NCBI RefSeq assembly: GCF_000746095.1
Contig: NZ_JQKP01000007.1
Location: 82,157-146,156, forward strand
From: Ferriphaselus sp. R-1
GTDB taxonomy: Bacteria > Pseudomonadota > Gammaproteobacteria > Burkholderiales > Gallionellaceae
Direction of reading: 5' to 3'
Length of the DNA stretch: 64,000 nt
Under the pieces are notes generated by a model. The model did not search any database, was not told where the DNA came from, and saw only the letters and a list, made by a program, of their open reading frames with translations. Numbering within the stretch: the first letter of the stretch is position 1; the number at the start of each line of letters is the position of its first letter. The position numbers were made by a program, and so were the translations under genes. Shown here one piece after another: positions 53,425 to 62,507 of this stretch.

Positions 53425-54671
53425 GGTTCTCCTCCGATCAGTCGTTCGATCTCGGCCAGATGCAGTTGTTGAGCGACTTCGGCATCGAGCTCGTCCAGCC
53501 GTGCCTTTTGCAGCTGGCGGCGCGCATCCAGCAGGGTGGTGAAATCCACCGCCCCGCTGCGGTTGCCGGCCAGTGCGCCGTTGAACGCCAGTTCGGCCAA
53601 CGGCAGCACCCGTTCACGGGTGAGCTGCTGACGGGCGCGGGCGGCTTCCAGCGCGGCAAGGTGTTCGCGCAACTCGCCCAGCAGCCGGGTCTCGGCGGCC
53701 TGCTGGCGCGCGCGGCTGGCTGCCAGCATCTCGTCCGCCTCGTGCTGGTGGGCATGGTGGCTGGCGCGCTGCAGCGGCAGGGTGAACTCCAGCATCGCAT
53801 CCCAGCTGTTGAAGCGGCTGCCGCGTTGCACCGGCGCGATGCCGAGGATGAAGTCCGGATTGAGGTTGCGTTGCGCCAGCTCGGCGTTGCCGCGCGCCAG
53901 TTCGGTCTGCGCCGCCTGTCCGGCCAGTTGCGGACTGCTCGCGCGCAGCCGCAGCCCCAGCGCAGCCTCGTCCAGACGGATGGCCGCAGGCACGGCGGGC
54001 AAGGCTTGCGGGGCTTCCAGCGCAGCTTGGGCGGGACGGTTCAGCAAGGCGTTGAGGCGCGCCTGCATCTGGGCGAAGTCGCCTTCCTGTTGCAGCCGCT
54101 CACTCTGCTGGGCGGCCTGCTCCAGCTGGGCGCGGACCAGCTCCTGCTGGCTCGCCGCGCCCGTCTCGTAACGGGTCTGCGCCAGCCGGGCGGCGCTGGC
54201 GGTGAAGGCGGACAACGCCTCGTTCAAGGCCAGCGCGCGGTGCGATTGGTAATAGCGCGCGAACTCCAGCCGCAAGCGGGCGCGCAGTTCGGCACCAACT
54301 ACGCGCTGTTGCGCCTCGGCCAGCGCCGCCCCCGCCTGTGCCACCTGCCGCTGCGCAGCGCGCTTGCCCCAACCGGGCACCGGCTGCAACACGGTGTACT
54401 TGGTCGCGTCCGCGCCTGCCGGGTCGAACGGCACAGCGCTGCGGTTGACCCCGGCCCATTCGATACGCAGGCTGGGATCAGGCAGCGCCCCTGCCGCTTG
54501 CGCCTGCTGTGCCGCGCCCGCCGCTTCGTAACGCACGGCGGCCAGCTCTGCGCTGTCCTGTTCCAGCCAGTTGATCAGGCCGGGCAGGTTCGCGCCCGGC
54601 ACGGCCTCGGCCCAGCCGGTCACAGGCGCCAGCAACAGCGCCGATAAAAACAAGGTGATTCGTCTTCCCAT
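53421..54671 (-). CDS. cusC: TolC-family outer-membrane efflux protein CusC
   Basis: A 416-aa outer-membrane channel protein with a signal peptide (MGRRITLFLSALLLAPVTGW, cleaved after AEA). Two OEP domains are visible, with ADPDPSL-like LPDPSLRIEW, QPVPGWGKRAAQRQVAQ, RLRLEFARYYQSHRALAL, and a second half containing LNPDFILGIAPVQRGSRF. It completes the CusCBA tripartite pump. Histidines in RASHHAHQHEADEM may bind metal. The start at 54669-54671 is chosen because GGGAG lies upstream and the signal sequence begins there. It is the first gene of the cusCBA operon. Confidence 0.9.
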   Translation of the reverse strand: MGRRITLFLSALLLAPVTGWAEAVPGANLPGLINWLEQDSAELAAVRYEAAGAAQQAQAAGALPDPSLRIEWAGVNRSAVPFDPAGADATKYTVLQPVPGWGKRAAQRQVAQAGAALAEAQQRVVGAELRARLRLEFARYYQSHRALALNEALSAFTASAARLAQTRYETGAASQQELVRAQLEQAAQQSERLQQEGDFAQMQARLNALLNRPAQAALEAPQALPAVPAAIRLDEAALGLRLRASSPQLAGQAAQTELARGNAELAQRNLNPDFILGIAPVQRGSRFNSWDAMLEFTLPLQRASHHAHQHEADEMLAASRARQQAAETRLLGELREHLAALEAARARQQLTRERVLPLAELAFNGALAGNRSGAVDFTTLLDARRQLQKARLDELDAEVAQQLHLAEIERLIGGEP

Positions 54672-54760
54672 GATGTGTCTCCCAGTGATGCCACGCCTTG
54701 CGGCGACAGAAGATAGGCGCACGAGCCCGCCACAGCGGGGCCGTTACGCGCGGGGAAAGA

Positions 54761-55177
54761 CTAATTCAGCAGGGAACAGAAGCGGATGGAGAGCGGCGGC
54801 CCGGTATCGGGCGGAGTCAGTTGCGCCAGGTTGGCGCGAGTCGGCGGCGTGACAGCCTCCGGTGCGGCGGGCACGGCGAGCACGACCGCTACGGGCAGCG
54901 CGAACACCGGCACGACATGATCCGCACTCACCTGGTCGGCCTGGGTGTTCTGTGCCAGGCAGGCGTTGGCATTGGCCGGGGTGGCTTGTTCCTCGTGGCA
55001 ATGGCCGGACATCGCGTCCATCACCCCGTCATCCGCCGCCTGGGCGGACATGGTGTAGGCATGGGTCGCCCCGGTCGCCAGCACACAGGCATTGGCCGCC
55101 ACCACACCCTGCGCAAACAGCATCACGCCCAGCATCAGCCGGGTCAGCCATTTCACGGTGTGTCGGGTCAGAGTCAT
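54761..55177 (-). CDS. Small secreted protein upstream of cusCBA (138 aa)
   Basis: A 138-aa protein with a signal peptide (RLMLGVMLFAQGVVAANA) and a mature part with several cysteines and histidines (NACVLATGATHAY, MSGHCHEEQATPAN, NACLAQNT), ending in PPLSIRFCSLLN. Similar short exported proteins with this C-terminus occur ahead of heavy-metal efflux operons in betaproteobacteria and resemble DUF2946-type copper proteins, at modest confidence. It is 90 bases upstream of cusC on the same strand, so it probably belongs to the copper response and may bind periplasmic metal. Confidence 0.7.
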   Translation of the reverse strand: MTLTRHTVKWLTRLMLGVMLFAQGVVAANACVLATGATHAYTMSAQAADDGVMDAMSGHCHEEQATPANANACLAQNTQADQVSADHVVPVFALPVAVVLAVPAAPEAVTPPTRANLAQLTPPDTGPPLSIRFCSLLN

Positions 55178-55320
55178 GGTGCCGAGTTCGGATCATTGCC
55201 TGTTGGATGGCGACGACTGTAACCGATTCACCCGGATTTTGAAAGTTGTTGCCCGGAAGTATTGCCTAGCCCCGCCTCGTTGCAGGATACTGCGCGCCAT
55301 ACTCAGCTCAGGGTCTTGTC

Positions 55321-56649
55321 ATGCCACAGCATCTGCCTCCGCACTCCGGTTTCGTCACCTGGTTCCGCTCCGTCGCCCCTTACGTCAACGCCTTTCGCGG
55401 CAAGACCTTCGTGGTAGCGTTCGGCGGCGAGGTGGTGGCCGACGGCAAGTTCGTCGAACTGACGCATGACTTCAACCTGCTGGCAGCGCTGGGCATCCGG
55501 CTGGTGCTGGTGCATGGCGCGCGGCCACAGATCGAGCAACACCTGTCGAACAACGACATCGCCGACCATTACCACAACGGCATCCGCCACACCGACGCCG
55601 CCACCATGCAGTGCGTGAAGGAGGCGATGGGGCGGGTGCGTTTCGAGATCGAGGCGCTGCTGTCCATGGGGCTGGCGAACTCGCCGATGGCCAACGCCGA
55701 CATCCGCGTGGCGGGCGGCAACTTCATCACGGCACAGCCGATGGGCGTGATCAACGGCGTGGACCTGCAACATACCGGGCGGGTACGCAAGGTGGATTGC
55801 GCCGCCATCCGCGACCGGCTCAATTTCGGCGAGGTGGTGCTGCTGTCGCCGCTCGGTTACTCGCCCACCGGCGAGGTGTTCAACCTCACGCTGGAAGACG
55901 TGGCCGCCAGCGTCGCCATCGAGCTGGATGCCGAGAAGCTGGTGTTCCTGATGGACACCGACGGCGTGACCGACGCATCGGGCGAACTGCTGCGCGAACT
56001 GACCATGGGCCAGGCCAGCGCCGTACTGGCTTCCGGCCAGGCGCTGAACGACGATGCGGCGCTGTTCCTGCCCTGCGCCGTGCGCGCCTGCGAAGCCGGG
56101 GTAGCGCGTACCCACCTCATCAGCCGCCACACCGACGGCGCGCTGTTGCAGGAACTGTTCACCGACGAAGGCATAGGCACGATGGTGGTGGAGACCACGC
56201 TCAACACCCTGCGCGATGCCACCATCGAAGACGTGGGCGGCATCCTGCAACTGCTGCAACCGCTGGAGGAAGACGGCATCCTGGTGCGCCGTTCGCGCGA
56301 ACTGCTGGAGCGCGAGATCGAGAATTTCGTGGTGCTGGAGCACGACCACCGCATCATCGGCTGTGCCGCGCTCTACCCGTTCACCGACGAGGCGGCGGGC
56401 GAGCTGGCCTGCATGGCGGTACAGAAAGGCAGCCGCCGCCACGGCTATGGCGATGCGTTGCTCAAACACATCACCGCCGAGGCATTGGCGATGGGGCTGA
56501 AGCGGCTGGTGGTGCTGACCACGCGCACCGCGCACTGGTTCATCGAACGCGGTTTCAAGGAGGCGGACGTGTCGGAACTGCCAGCGCGCAAAAAAGAGCT
56601 GTACAACTACCAGCGCCGCTCCAAGGTGTTCGTCAAGAATATCCGGTAG
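55321..56649 (+). CDS. argA: N-acetylglutamate synthase ArgA
   Basis: A 442-aa enzyme for the first step of arginine synthesis, acetylating glutamate with acetyl-CoA. Residues about 15-290 are an amino-acid-kinase-like domain ([54 protein letters not shown]) used for arginine feedback inhibition. Residues about 300-440 are a GNAT acetyltransferase ([20 protein letters not shown] followed by [19 protein letters not shown], and [16 protein letters not shown]). Length fits the proteobacterial ArgA. It is divergent from the cus operon. Confidence 0.97.
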   Translation: MPQHLPPHSGFVTWFRSVAPYVNAFRGKTFVVAFGGEVVADGKFVELTHDFNLLAALGIRLVLVHGARPQIEQHLSNNDIADHYHNGIRHTDAATMQCVKEAMGRVRFEIEALLSMGLANSPMANADIRVAGGNFITAQPMGVINGVDLQHTGRVRKVDCAAIRDRLNFGEVVLLSPLGYSPTGEVFNLTLEDVAASVAIELDAEKLVFLMDTDGVTDASGELLRELTMGQASAVLASGQALNDDAALFLPCAVRACEAGVARTHLISRHTDGALLQELFTDEGIGTMVVETTLNTLRDATIEDVGGILQLLQPLEEDGILVRRSRELLEREIENFVVLEHDHRIIGCAALYPFTDEAAGELACMAVQKGSRRHGYGDALLKHITAEALAMGLKRLVVLTTRTAHWFIERGFKEADVSELPARKKELYNYQRRSKVFVKNIR

Positions 56650-56689
56650 AATCCGCCGACCTGAATCAACGAATCAATTGGAGAGCAAG

Positions 56690-56962
56690 ATGGCAAGAAT
56701 GGTGAACTGCGTGAAACTGGGACGTGAGGCGGAGGGGCTGGAGCGCCCGATGTACCCCGGCCCGCTCGGTCAGCGCATCTTCGACAACGTATCCAAGGAA
56801 GCCTGGCAGGGCTGGATCAAGTTCCAGACCATGCTGGTGAACGAGAACCGCCTCAACCTGGCCGATGCCAATGCCCGCAAGTATCTGGCGCAGCAGATGG
56901 AAAGCTACTTCTTCGGCGCAGGCACCCAGATGCCCGAAGGCTACACCCCACCCAAGGCTTGA
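56690..56962 (+). CDS. yggX: Oxidative-damage-protection protein YggX
   Basis: A 90-aa Fe(2+)-trafficking protein with the family's conserved [20 protein letters not shown] start, Cys near residue 7, [15 protein letters not shown] and a C-terminal MESYFFG. It protects iron-sulfur clusters from oxidation. GGAGAGCAAG precedes the ATG at 56690. It follows argA by 40 bases and may be cotranscribed with it. Confidence 0.95.
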   Translation: MARMVNCVKLGREAEGLERPMYPGPLGQRIFDNVSKEAWQGWIKFQTMLVNENRLNLADANARKYLAQQMESYFFGAGTQMPEGYTPPKA

Positions 56963-56966
56963 GCGC

Positions 56967-57395
56967 CTAGAGCGCCAGCACCAGCGAACCCGCCACGATC
57001 AGCGCACCGCCCACGGCGGTCTTGAGCGTGACGGCTTCGCCCAGCGCCAGCCACCCCACCAGGATCACCAGCGCCACGCTGAGTTTGTCGATGGGCGCGA
57101 CCTGCGACACCGGTCCGAGTTGCAAGGCGCGAAAATAGCACAGCCATGACAGCCCGGTGGTCACGCCGGATGCGATCAGGCACGCCCAAGCCAGCCAGTT
57201 GCCGCCTTCCGGCTTCTGCCATTCGTTGCGTGCGGTCAGCAGCAACGCCGTCACCAACAGGATCACCACAGTGCGTATGAAGGTGGCGAGGTCGCTGTTG
57301 ATCTGTGCCACGCCGATCTTGCCCAGTATTGCCGTCAGCGCGGCGAACACCGCCGAGGCGAGTGCCAGCAACTGCCAGGACTGGGTGAAGGCCAT
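56967..57395 (-). CDS. EamA-type small multidrug/metabolite transporter-like protein
   Basis: A 142-aa inner-membrane protein with about five hydrophobic segments forming one EamA (DMT superfamily) domain. It includes ALTAILGKIGVAQINSDLAT, IRTVVILLVTALLL, GVTTGLSWLCYFRALQLG, the conserved APIDKLSVALVILVGWLAL and a final GGALIVAGSLVLAL. Such single-domain proteins act as dimers of half-transporters. Substrate unknown. It overlaps nothing but ends five bases from yggX in convergent orientation, and it follows the DUF2288 gene by two bases. Confidence 0.88.
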   Translation of the reverse strand: MAFTQSWQLLALASAVFAALTAILGKIGVAQINSDLATFIRTVVILLVTALLLTARNEWQKPEGGNWLAWACLIASGVTTGLSWLCYFRALQLGPVSQVAPIDKLSVALVILVGWLALGEAVTLKTAVGGALIVAGSLVLAL

Positions 57396-57397
57396 GG

Positions 57398-57724
57398 CTA
57401 GTCCGCCATTTCCTGCACCAGCACATAGGGGCTGATGACCACCGCCCAGACATGCGCATCGGCCTCATACCAGGCCAGCGCCTGCTCGTCGCTCACCCTG
57501 CCCACCTGACCGGCCAGCATCCACTGTTCGACTTGCGCCTTGTTGTCCTCGGATACCTGGAACGCCACTTCCACCAGATCGAGGCTCCGAGCGACCGCGA
57601 TCGCCGCTCCGCTGGCGAAGAAGCGCTGCAACTCACGCCAGGGTATGGTCGACGTATCCAGATTCACCTTGGCGCGGTAGACATCCTTGTGTGCGCCGCT
57701 CTGTTCCTGCTCATGCATGCTCAT
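57398..57724 (-). CDS. DUF2288 family protein
   Basis: A 108-aa acidic soluble protein with the family blocks VNLDTSTIPWRELQRFFASG and NKAQVEQWMLAG, then VSDEQALAWYEADAHVWAVV. DUF2288 proteins are conserved in proteobacteria but have no assigned function. GGAAG lies near the ATG at 57724 (a second ATG follows two codons later). It is divergent from the haem-motif chemoreceptor and two bases upstream of the EamA gene, so these two are probably one transcript. Confidence 0.88.
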   Translation of the reverse strand: MSMHEQEQSGAHKDVYRAKVNLDTSTIPWRELQRFFASGAAIAVARSLDLVEVAFQVSEDNKAQVEQWMLAGQVGRVSDEQALAWYEADAHVWAVVISPYVLVQEMAD

Positions 57725-57809
57725 AGTCTTCCCTATCCATCAATTCCGGGGAAGGATACCAAACCGTCGGCGGTCTTGTCCGTCCGCAAGCAAAAAAGTA
57801 TTACGCATC

Positions 57810-57836
57810 TAAAGTTTTCTGAAGCGGTGGCGAAAG
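57810..57836 (+). promoter_or_regulatory. Sigma-28 (FliA) promoter for the PAS chemoreceptor
   Basis: The -35 element TAAAGTTT (57810-57817) is a perfect consensus, then exactly 11 bases, then GGCGAAAG (57829-57836), which matches 5 of 8 positions of GCCGATAA. It lies 57 bases before the chemoreceptor start. This is the classical flagellar-chemotaxis promoter type and suggests motility-linked expression. Confidence 0.75.
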
Positions 57837-57893
57837 CAACTGGCACTCCGCTGTTTATGCGCACAGTATCGCCATACGTTGAAGAGGAATGGT

Positions 57894-59942
57894 ATGAGGA
57901 ACAATCAACCGGTAACTCAGCGAAACATCGACTACCCGGAGTCGGACATTTTCATCACCCGTACCGATCCCAAGGGCATCATCACCTATGCCAACGATGC
58001 TTTTGTCCAGACCAGCGGCTTTTCTCTGGATGAGCTGCTCGGACAGAACCATAACATCGTGCGTCATCCCGACATGCCGGCATGGGCCTTTTCCAGTCTT
58101 TGGGATGCCATCGCCAGCGGCCACCCATGGCAGGGCGTGGTCAAGAATCGTGCAAAGTCGGGTGACCACTATTGGGTAAAGGCCACCGTTGTTCCCATCA
58201 TCGAGCATGGAACGATCGCTGGCTATCTATCACTGCGCCGCAAGCCGGAACCATCCGAGATCCAGGCGGCAGAGGCACTCTACAAGTCCAAGACCCCACC
58301 CAGGCAACAGCGGTCTTTGATGCACTGGTTCAGCAATCTTTCACTGCAAACCAAGCTGCATCTGCTCATTCAGCCGCTGTTACTGATTCTGCTCAGCCTC
58401 GCCAGTTACTACATCGCCGACCACTTGCAGGCAACGATGCTGCAAGAGACACATAAACGTGCAGATGGCATCGCCAACCAAGTGATCGATGGTGCCAACA
58501 TGCTAATGATCACCGGGCAGATAAGCGCCCCGGAGAACCGGCAACTGCTGCTGAAAAAGATCTCCAGCTCGGGCCATATCATCGGACTGCGCTTGGTCCG
58601 CGCAGAGCAGGTCGCCAGACAGTTCGGCCCGGGTTTGCCCGAAGAGCAGATCGCCAGCGATCTGGAACGCAAGGTCATCGCCGACAAATCACCGCATCAG
58701 GAGCTGATCCAGCATGACGGCAAGCCGGTGTTCCGTCTGATCACCCCATACATTGCCAGTCACAACTTCCATGGTACGGACTGTCTCGGCTGCCATCAGG
58801 TCGAAGTTGGCAGCGTCAACGGTGCCTCCATCATCGACATCGACCTGAGCGAGGAATTCAGTGAGTTTCACGCGATCATCATCAAACTGGTCATTGGGCA
58901 AACGGCCTTGCAACTGGCACTATTCCTGTTCATCACCTGGCTGATCCGCCGCTTCATCACCGCTCCGGTGGCAGAGATCAAACAACATCTCGAATCACTG
59001 GTGAATGGCAACATGTCCGCCCCAGTCAATATTTCCGGGCGTGACGAGATGGGCGAGATCCTCTGCTCCACTCAATCGGCCAAGGTGCTACTGGGGGCAT
59101 TGGTGGATCAGAACAGCACCATGACACGCATCATCGAGGAGCGCGCGCAACAGCTCGCCAACGCCGTGTCGATGGTGGAGAACAGTGCTTTCCAGCAAAC
59201 CGAAGCCGCCAGCCACATGACCTCGGCCATCGAGCAGATGAGTCAAAACATCGAGCAGGTGGCCGAACACACCAGCGACGTACGCCAAACCTCGGAACAC
59301 TCGCACGAGCTCTCGGACAATGGACGCAACATCGTTCGGCGTGTCGTGGATGACATGAACACCACCAGCACGGCGATCATCAATGCCGCGAAAACCATAC
59401 ATGAGCTCGGCGACAAGTCCAGCCATATCCGAAATATTGTCACCGCCATCCGGGAGATCGCCGACCAGACCAATCTACTGGCGCTGAACGCCGCCATCGA
59501 GGCGGCGCGCGCAGGCGAGCAGGGACGCGGCTTCGCCGTGGTGGCCGATGAAGTACGCAAACTGGCCGAAAAGACCGGCAATGCCACCCAGGAAATCGCC
59601 GGCATGACCAACGAGATCAACCAGAGCACGCACCATGCGGTTGAAGAAATGGGACAGCTAGTCAAAATGGTCGAGAACAGCTCGGTGCTGGCCAGTCAGG
59701 CGGATGTGGCCATCACCGGCATCAGCGACGGCACAGCGCGCGTGCTGCAGGGTGTCGCCGAGATATCCAGCTCACTCAATGAGCAGAGTCAGACCAGCCG
59801 GGGTATCGCCCATAACGTGGAGAGGGTAGCGGAGATGTCGGAAAGCACCAGTGCCGCTGTACATGAAGTTTCCGGTGTCGCGCTCAAACTGGAGCAGCTG
59901 GCGAACTCGCTGAAACAATCCATCGGGCACTTCAAGATTTAG
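57894..59942 (+). CDS. Aer-like PAS chemoreceptor with periplasmic CxxCH haem motif
   Basis: A 682-aa methyl-accepting chemotaxis protein. Residues about 10-115 are an Aer-type PAS domain (TRTDPKGIITYANDAFVQTS, NIVRHPDMPAWAF), which binds FAD in Aer. Two membrane helices (about 152-175 and 330-352) bracket a periplasmic domain containing CLGCH at 297-301, a c-type haem attachment motif. A HAMP-like linker and signalling domain follow, with QTNLLALNAAIEAARAGEQG and GRGFAVVADEVRKLAEKTG. The ATG at 57894 has GAGGA six bases upstream. The combination predicts dual sensing of redox state, cytoplasmic through FAD and periplasmic through haem. Chemoreceptor identity is certain; haem binding is inferred. 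Confidence 0.92.
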   Translation: MRNNQPVTQRNIDYPESDIFITRTDPKGIITYANDAFVQTSGFSLDELLGQNHNIVRHPDMPAWAFSSLWDAIASGHPWQGVVKNRAKSGDHYWVKATVVPIIEHGTIAGYLSLRRKPEPSEIQAAEALYKSKTPPRQQRSLMHWFSNLSLQTKLHLLIQPLLLILLSLASYYIADHLQATMLQETHKRADGIANQVIDGANMLMITGQISAPENRQLLLKKISSSGHIIGLRLVRAEQVARQFGPGLPEEQIASDLERKVIADKSPHQELIQHDGKPVFRLITPYIASHNFHGTDCLGCHQVEVGSVNGASIIDIDLSEEFSEFHAIIIKLVIGQTALQLALFLFITWLIRRFITAPVAEIKQHLESLVNGNMSAPVNISGRDEMGEILCSTQSAKVLLGALVDQNSTMTRIIEERAQQLANAVSMVENSAFQQTEAASHMTSAIEQMSQNIEQVAEHTSDVRQTSEHSHELSDNGRNIVRRVVDDMNTTSTAIINAAKTIHELGDKSSHIRNIVTAIREIADQTNLLALNAAIEAARAGEQGRGFAVVADEVRKLAEKTGNATQEIAGMTNEINQSTHHAVEEMGQLVKMVENSSVLASQADVAITGISDGTARVLQGVAEISSSLNEQSQTSRGIAHNVERVAEMSESTSAAVHEVSGVALKLEQLANSLKQSIGHFKI

Positions 59943-59959
59943 GCGCGAGCCGGAGCGAC

Positions 59960-60319
59960 TCAGGGGGCGCTGCTCGAATCCCGGCTCTCCAGCTCGCTCC
60001 ACATCGCCTTGGCGATGGCCACCCAAGCCGATTGCCGCTTGGTCAGCGCATGGATCTTCGTCAGGTAGTTAGAGCCGTAGGCCTTGGTGTTCGCCTCGTG
60101 CATCAGCACCGCCAGGCCGAACAGCTCGATCTTGGCGCTGGCCTCACGGTCGCCATGGCTGGCGGCCTCCTTGAGCGCGGCGATGTTCTGCAACACATCA
60201 TGGGCGAACATCCGTATCTGGTTCGGGTCTGCACAGTCCAGCCCCAACCCGACGCAGTGGCGCTCCATCTCCAACTCGATCTCGTGCGTGTCCTTCAATA
60301 GAAACTCGTGGCTATACAT
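59960..60319 (-). CDS. Hypothetical protein (119 aa)
   Basis: A 119-aa protein, MYSHEFLLKDTHEIELEMER onward, mostly helical and charged, with one Cys pair (HCVGLGLDC) and a late LTKRQSAWVAIAKAMW. No signal peptide or membrane segment. It is convergent with the chemoreceptor and separated from it by 17 bases. Homologues seem to be conserved hypothetical proteins; no function is recognised. Confidence 0.6.
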   Translation of the reverse strand: MYSHEFLLKDTHEIELEMERHCVGLGLDCADPNQIRMFAHDVLQNIAALKEAASHGDREASAKIELFGLAVLMHEANTKAYGSNYLTKIHALTKRQSAWVAIAKAMWSELESRDSSSAP

Positions 60320-60431
60320 GCTGGGCTGACTCCTGCGGGCGGCACACTACGGCCTCTGCCCTGTGCCGCCGACTGACGGCGATGAGGGGCGCATACTAAA
60401 CCAAGCGTGGGCGCACCGCAAAATGCCGGAC

Positions 60432-61013
60432 TCAGAACACCACGTGGTCGGGGAAGACTTTGCCGCGTGCGGCAGCCTGCTCGTCCATGCGCAGGTAATC
60501 GTCCTTCAGGCGGATGTAGTGCTCGGCAGAATAGCGCAGGTAAGCGAGCTCTTCCTCGGTCAGCGCCCGCACCGCCTTGGCCGGACGGCCCATGTAGAGC
60601 ATCCCGCTTTCCAGCACCTTGCCGGGTGTCACCATACTGCCCGCACCCACCATCACCCGGTCGGGGATCACCACGTCGTCCATGATGATGGAACCCATGC
60701 CGATCAAACACTCATTGCCGATGCGGCAACCGTGCAGGATGACGGAATGGCCGATGGTCACATAGTCGCCCACGATCAGCGGCGAGCCTTCCGGCTTCTC
60801 CGCCGTCTTGTGCGAGACATGGCCGATGGTCAAGTCCTGCACATTCGTCCCGCGCCCGATCTCGATGCGGTTCACGTCGCCGCGCAACACCGCGTTGCAC
60901 CAGATGGACGCATCCGCGCCTATCTTCACCTCGCCGATGACTTGGGCGGATGGATGCAGGTAGACGTGCTCGGCGAGTGCGGGTGAGGTTTTCAAGTAAG
61001 AAGACAAGGGCAT
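60432..61013 (-). CDS. Gamma-class carbonic anhydrase-like protein
   Basis: A 193-aa left-handed beta-helix (hexapeptide repeat) protein. The three zinc-ligand histidines are in TIGHVSHKT and TIGHSVILHGC, with LRGDVNRIEIG and GMGSIIMDDVVI making further helix turns, typical of gamma-CA/YrdA-type proteins. The C-terminus carries a helix (LAYLRYSAEHYIRLKDDYLR). It may hydrate CO2 or act on another substrate. GAGGAA is six bases before the ATG at 61013; the frame upstream runs into a repeat and is not used. Confidence 0.9.
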   Translation of the reverse strand: MPLSSYLKTSPALAEHVYLHPSAQVIGEVKIGADASIWCNAVLRGDVNRIEIGRGTNVQDLTIGHVSHKTAEKPEGSPLIVGDYVTIGHSVILHGCRIGNECLIGMGSIIMDDVVIPDRVMVGAGSMVTPGKVLESGMLYMGRPAKAVRALTEEELAYLRYSAEHYIRLKDDYLRMDEQAAARGKVFPDHVVF

Positions 61014-61035
61014 GTTAATTCCTCTAGATGGAGCG

Positions 61036-61299
61036 CTATACCAAGCCGTCATTCCCGCGACAGCGGGAATCCAGTGGCGCGCAAAGCGCGCCGTTATTCG
61101 ATTTACTGGATTCCGGGGCTAGCCCGGAATGACAGCATCCCGCACAAACACACGCCTGCCCGCGCAACCGCTCCGGCACCTGCGCCAGCACGTCCGCCGG
61201 GATGGTCACGCGCTGGCACCAGCATTCGGCTGCGGATTCACCTTGCGCCATCGCGCATCGGTTGTCGCCGCCGCACAGCGGGCAGTCGGCGGCGCTCAC
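61036..61299 (-). CDS. Cysteine-rich CWC-family protein with repeat-encoded tail
   Basis: An 87-aa protein whose first 56 residues match the Cys-rich CWC family: CPLCGGDNRCAMAQGESAAE, CWCQRVTIP, VPERLRGQACVCAGCC. It probably binds zinc. The last 31 residues (HSGLAPESSK onward to RCRGNDGLV) are translated from a dispersed palindromic repeat that was inserted at the gene's end, so the natural protein probably stopped around residue 56. It overlaps the flavin oxidoreductase stop-start by four bases (ATGA). Confidence 0.8.
   Translation of the reverse strand: MSAADCPLCGGDNRCAMAQGESAAECWCQRVTIPADVLAQVPERLRGQACVCAGCCHSGLAPESSKSNNGALCAPLDSRCRGNDGLV
61047..61132. repeat. Dispersed palindromic repeat (cgtcattcccgc type)
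   Basis: The element begins cgtcattcccgcgacagcgg and ends with ccggggctagcccggaatga-like sequence. The arms ggaatccagt and actggattcc (61067-61076 and 61105-61114) are inverted, as are cattcccgc and its distal partner. This common proteobacterial repeat is known to be translated as SGLDPE-RGNDG tails when it invades genes, as in the adjacent CWC gene. Confidence 0.8.
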
Positions 61300-62408
61300 G
61301 GCTGGAAGCGCTGGCCGGGCTTGGTGGTGCTGAACAATCCCGCCGGAGCCGTGCCGCGCCAGTATTGCGGCGGCGCTTCCACTTGCGCGCCCAGTGCCGC
61401 CGCCGCGCGCCAGGGCCAGCGCGGGTCGTAGAGCATGGGGCGGCCAATGGCCACCAGGTCGGCGCGGCCTTCCGCAACGATGGCTTCGGCCTGTTCCGGC
61501 TGATCTATCATGCCCACGGTGATGGTGGGCAGGCCGGTCTCGCGGCGGATGCGTTCACCGAACGGCACCTGATAGCCCGGCCGCACCGGGATGCGCTGCT
61601 GCGGGGCCAGCCCGCCGCTGGAGACGTGGATGAAATCGCAGCCGCGCGCCTTCAGCGCCTGCGCCAGCGCCACGCTCTGCTCCAGATCCCAGCCGCCCTC
61701 CACCCAGTCGGTCGCCGAGATGCGGATGCCGACCACCCTCTGCGGCACGGCGGCGCGCACTGCCGCGAACACCTCCAACGGAAAGCGCAGCCGGTTTTCC
61801 AGCGCGCCGCCGTACTCGTCCGTGCGCTGGTTGGTGATGGGCGAAAGGAACTGGTGCAGCAGATAACCGTGCGCGGCGTGTACCTCGATGGCATCGAAGC
61901 CCAGCCGCTCGGCGCGCTGCGCGGCAGAGACGAACGCCGCCCGGATGCGCGCCAGCCCGGCGGCGTCCAACGCCTGCGGCGCGCGCTCCTCCGGCTTGTA
62001 GGGAATGGCCGACGGCGCGACCGTCTGCCAGCCGAGCTGATCCTCGGCCACCTGCTTGCCGCCATCCCAAGGTACCGCGCAAGAACCCTTGCGCCCGGCG
62101 TGGCCGAGCTGGATGGCCAGCGGCATGGATGAATACCGCCGCACCGACGCCACCACCGGCCGCAACGCCGCCTCGTTCGCCTCCGACCACAGCCCGATGT
62201 CGAACGGCGAAATCCGCCCCACCGGCTCCACCGCCGTCGCCTCCACAATCAACAACCCCGCCCCCGAATGCGACAAGTTGCCGTAATGGATCACATGCCA
62301 GTCAGTGGCATTCCCCTCCTGCGCCGAGTATTGGCACATCGGCGGAATGACGAGGCGGTTGGGTAACGTTAGGTTGGAGAGAGCGTAGGGAGTAAAGAGA
62401 TGGGGCAT
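61296..62408 (-). CDS. Old yellow enzyme-type NADH:flavin oxidoreductase (YqjM-like)
   Basis: A 370-aa FMN-binding TIM-barrel enzyme of the YqjM subgroup. It has LPNRLVIPPMCQYSAQEG with the redox-tuning Cys, IQLGHAGRKGS, the catalytic His pair in EVHAAHGYLLHQFLSP, TDEYGGALENRLRF, and a late ADLVAIGRPMLYDPRWPW. Members reduce activated C=C bonds of unsaturated aldehydes, ketones or nitro compounds using NADPH. It overlaps the CWC gene by ATGA. No signal peptide; cytoplasmic. Confidence 0.95.
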   Translation of the reverse strand: MPHLFTPYALSNLTLPNRLVIPPMCQYSAQEGNATDWHVIHYGNLSHSGAGLLIVEATAVEPVGRISPFDIGLWSEANEAALRPVVASVRRYSSMPLAIQLGHAGRKGSCAVPWDGGKQVAEDQLGWQTVAPSAIPYKPEERAPQALDAAGLARIRAAFVSAAQRAERLGFDAIEVHAAHGYLLHQFLSPITNQRTDEYGGALENRLRFPLEVFAAVRAAVPQRVVGIRISATDWVEGGWDLEQSVALAQALKARGCDFIHVSSGGLAPQQRIPVRPGYQVPFGERIRRETGLPTITVGMIDQPEQAEAIVAEGRADLVAIGRPMLYDPRWPWRAAAALGAQVEAPPQYWRGTAPAGLFSTTKPGQRFQP

Positions 62409-62507
62409 GGGGTTTCTTGAAATTCAGTTGTGGGACACAACGTAAGTTGCGCCGAATATTTATTCCTCAACTATTCGACACAATACCTTCTGTCTATTGC
62501 TCCTACG

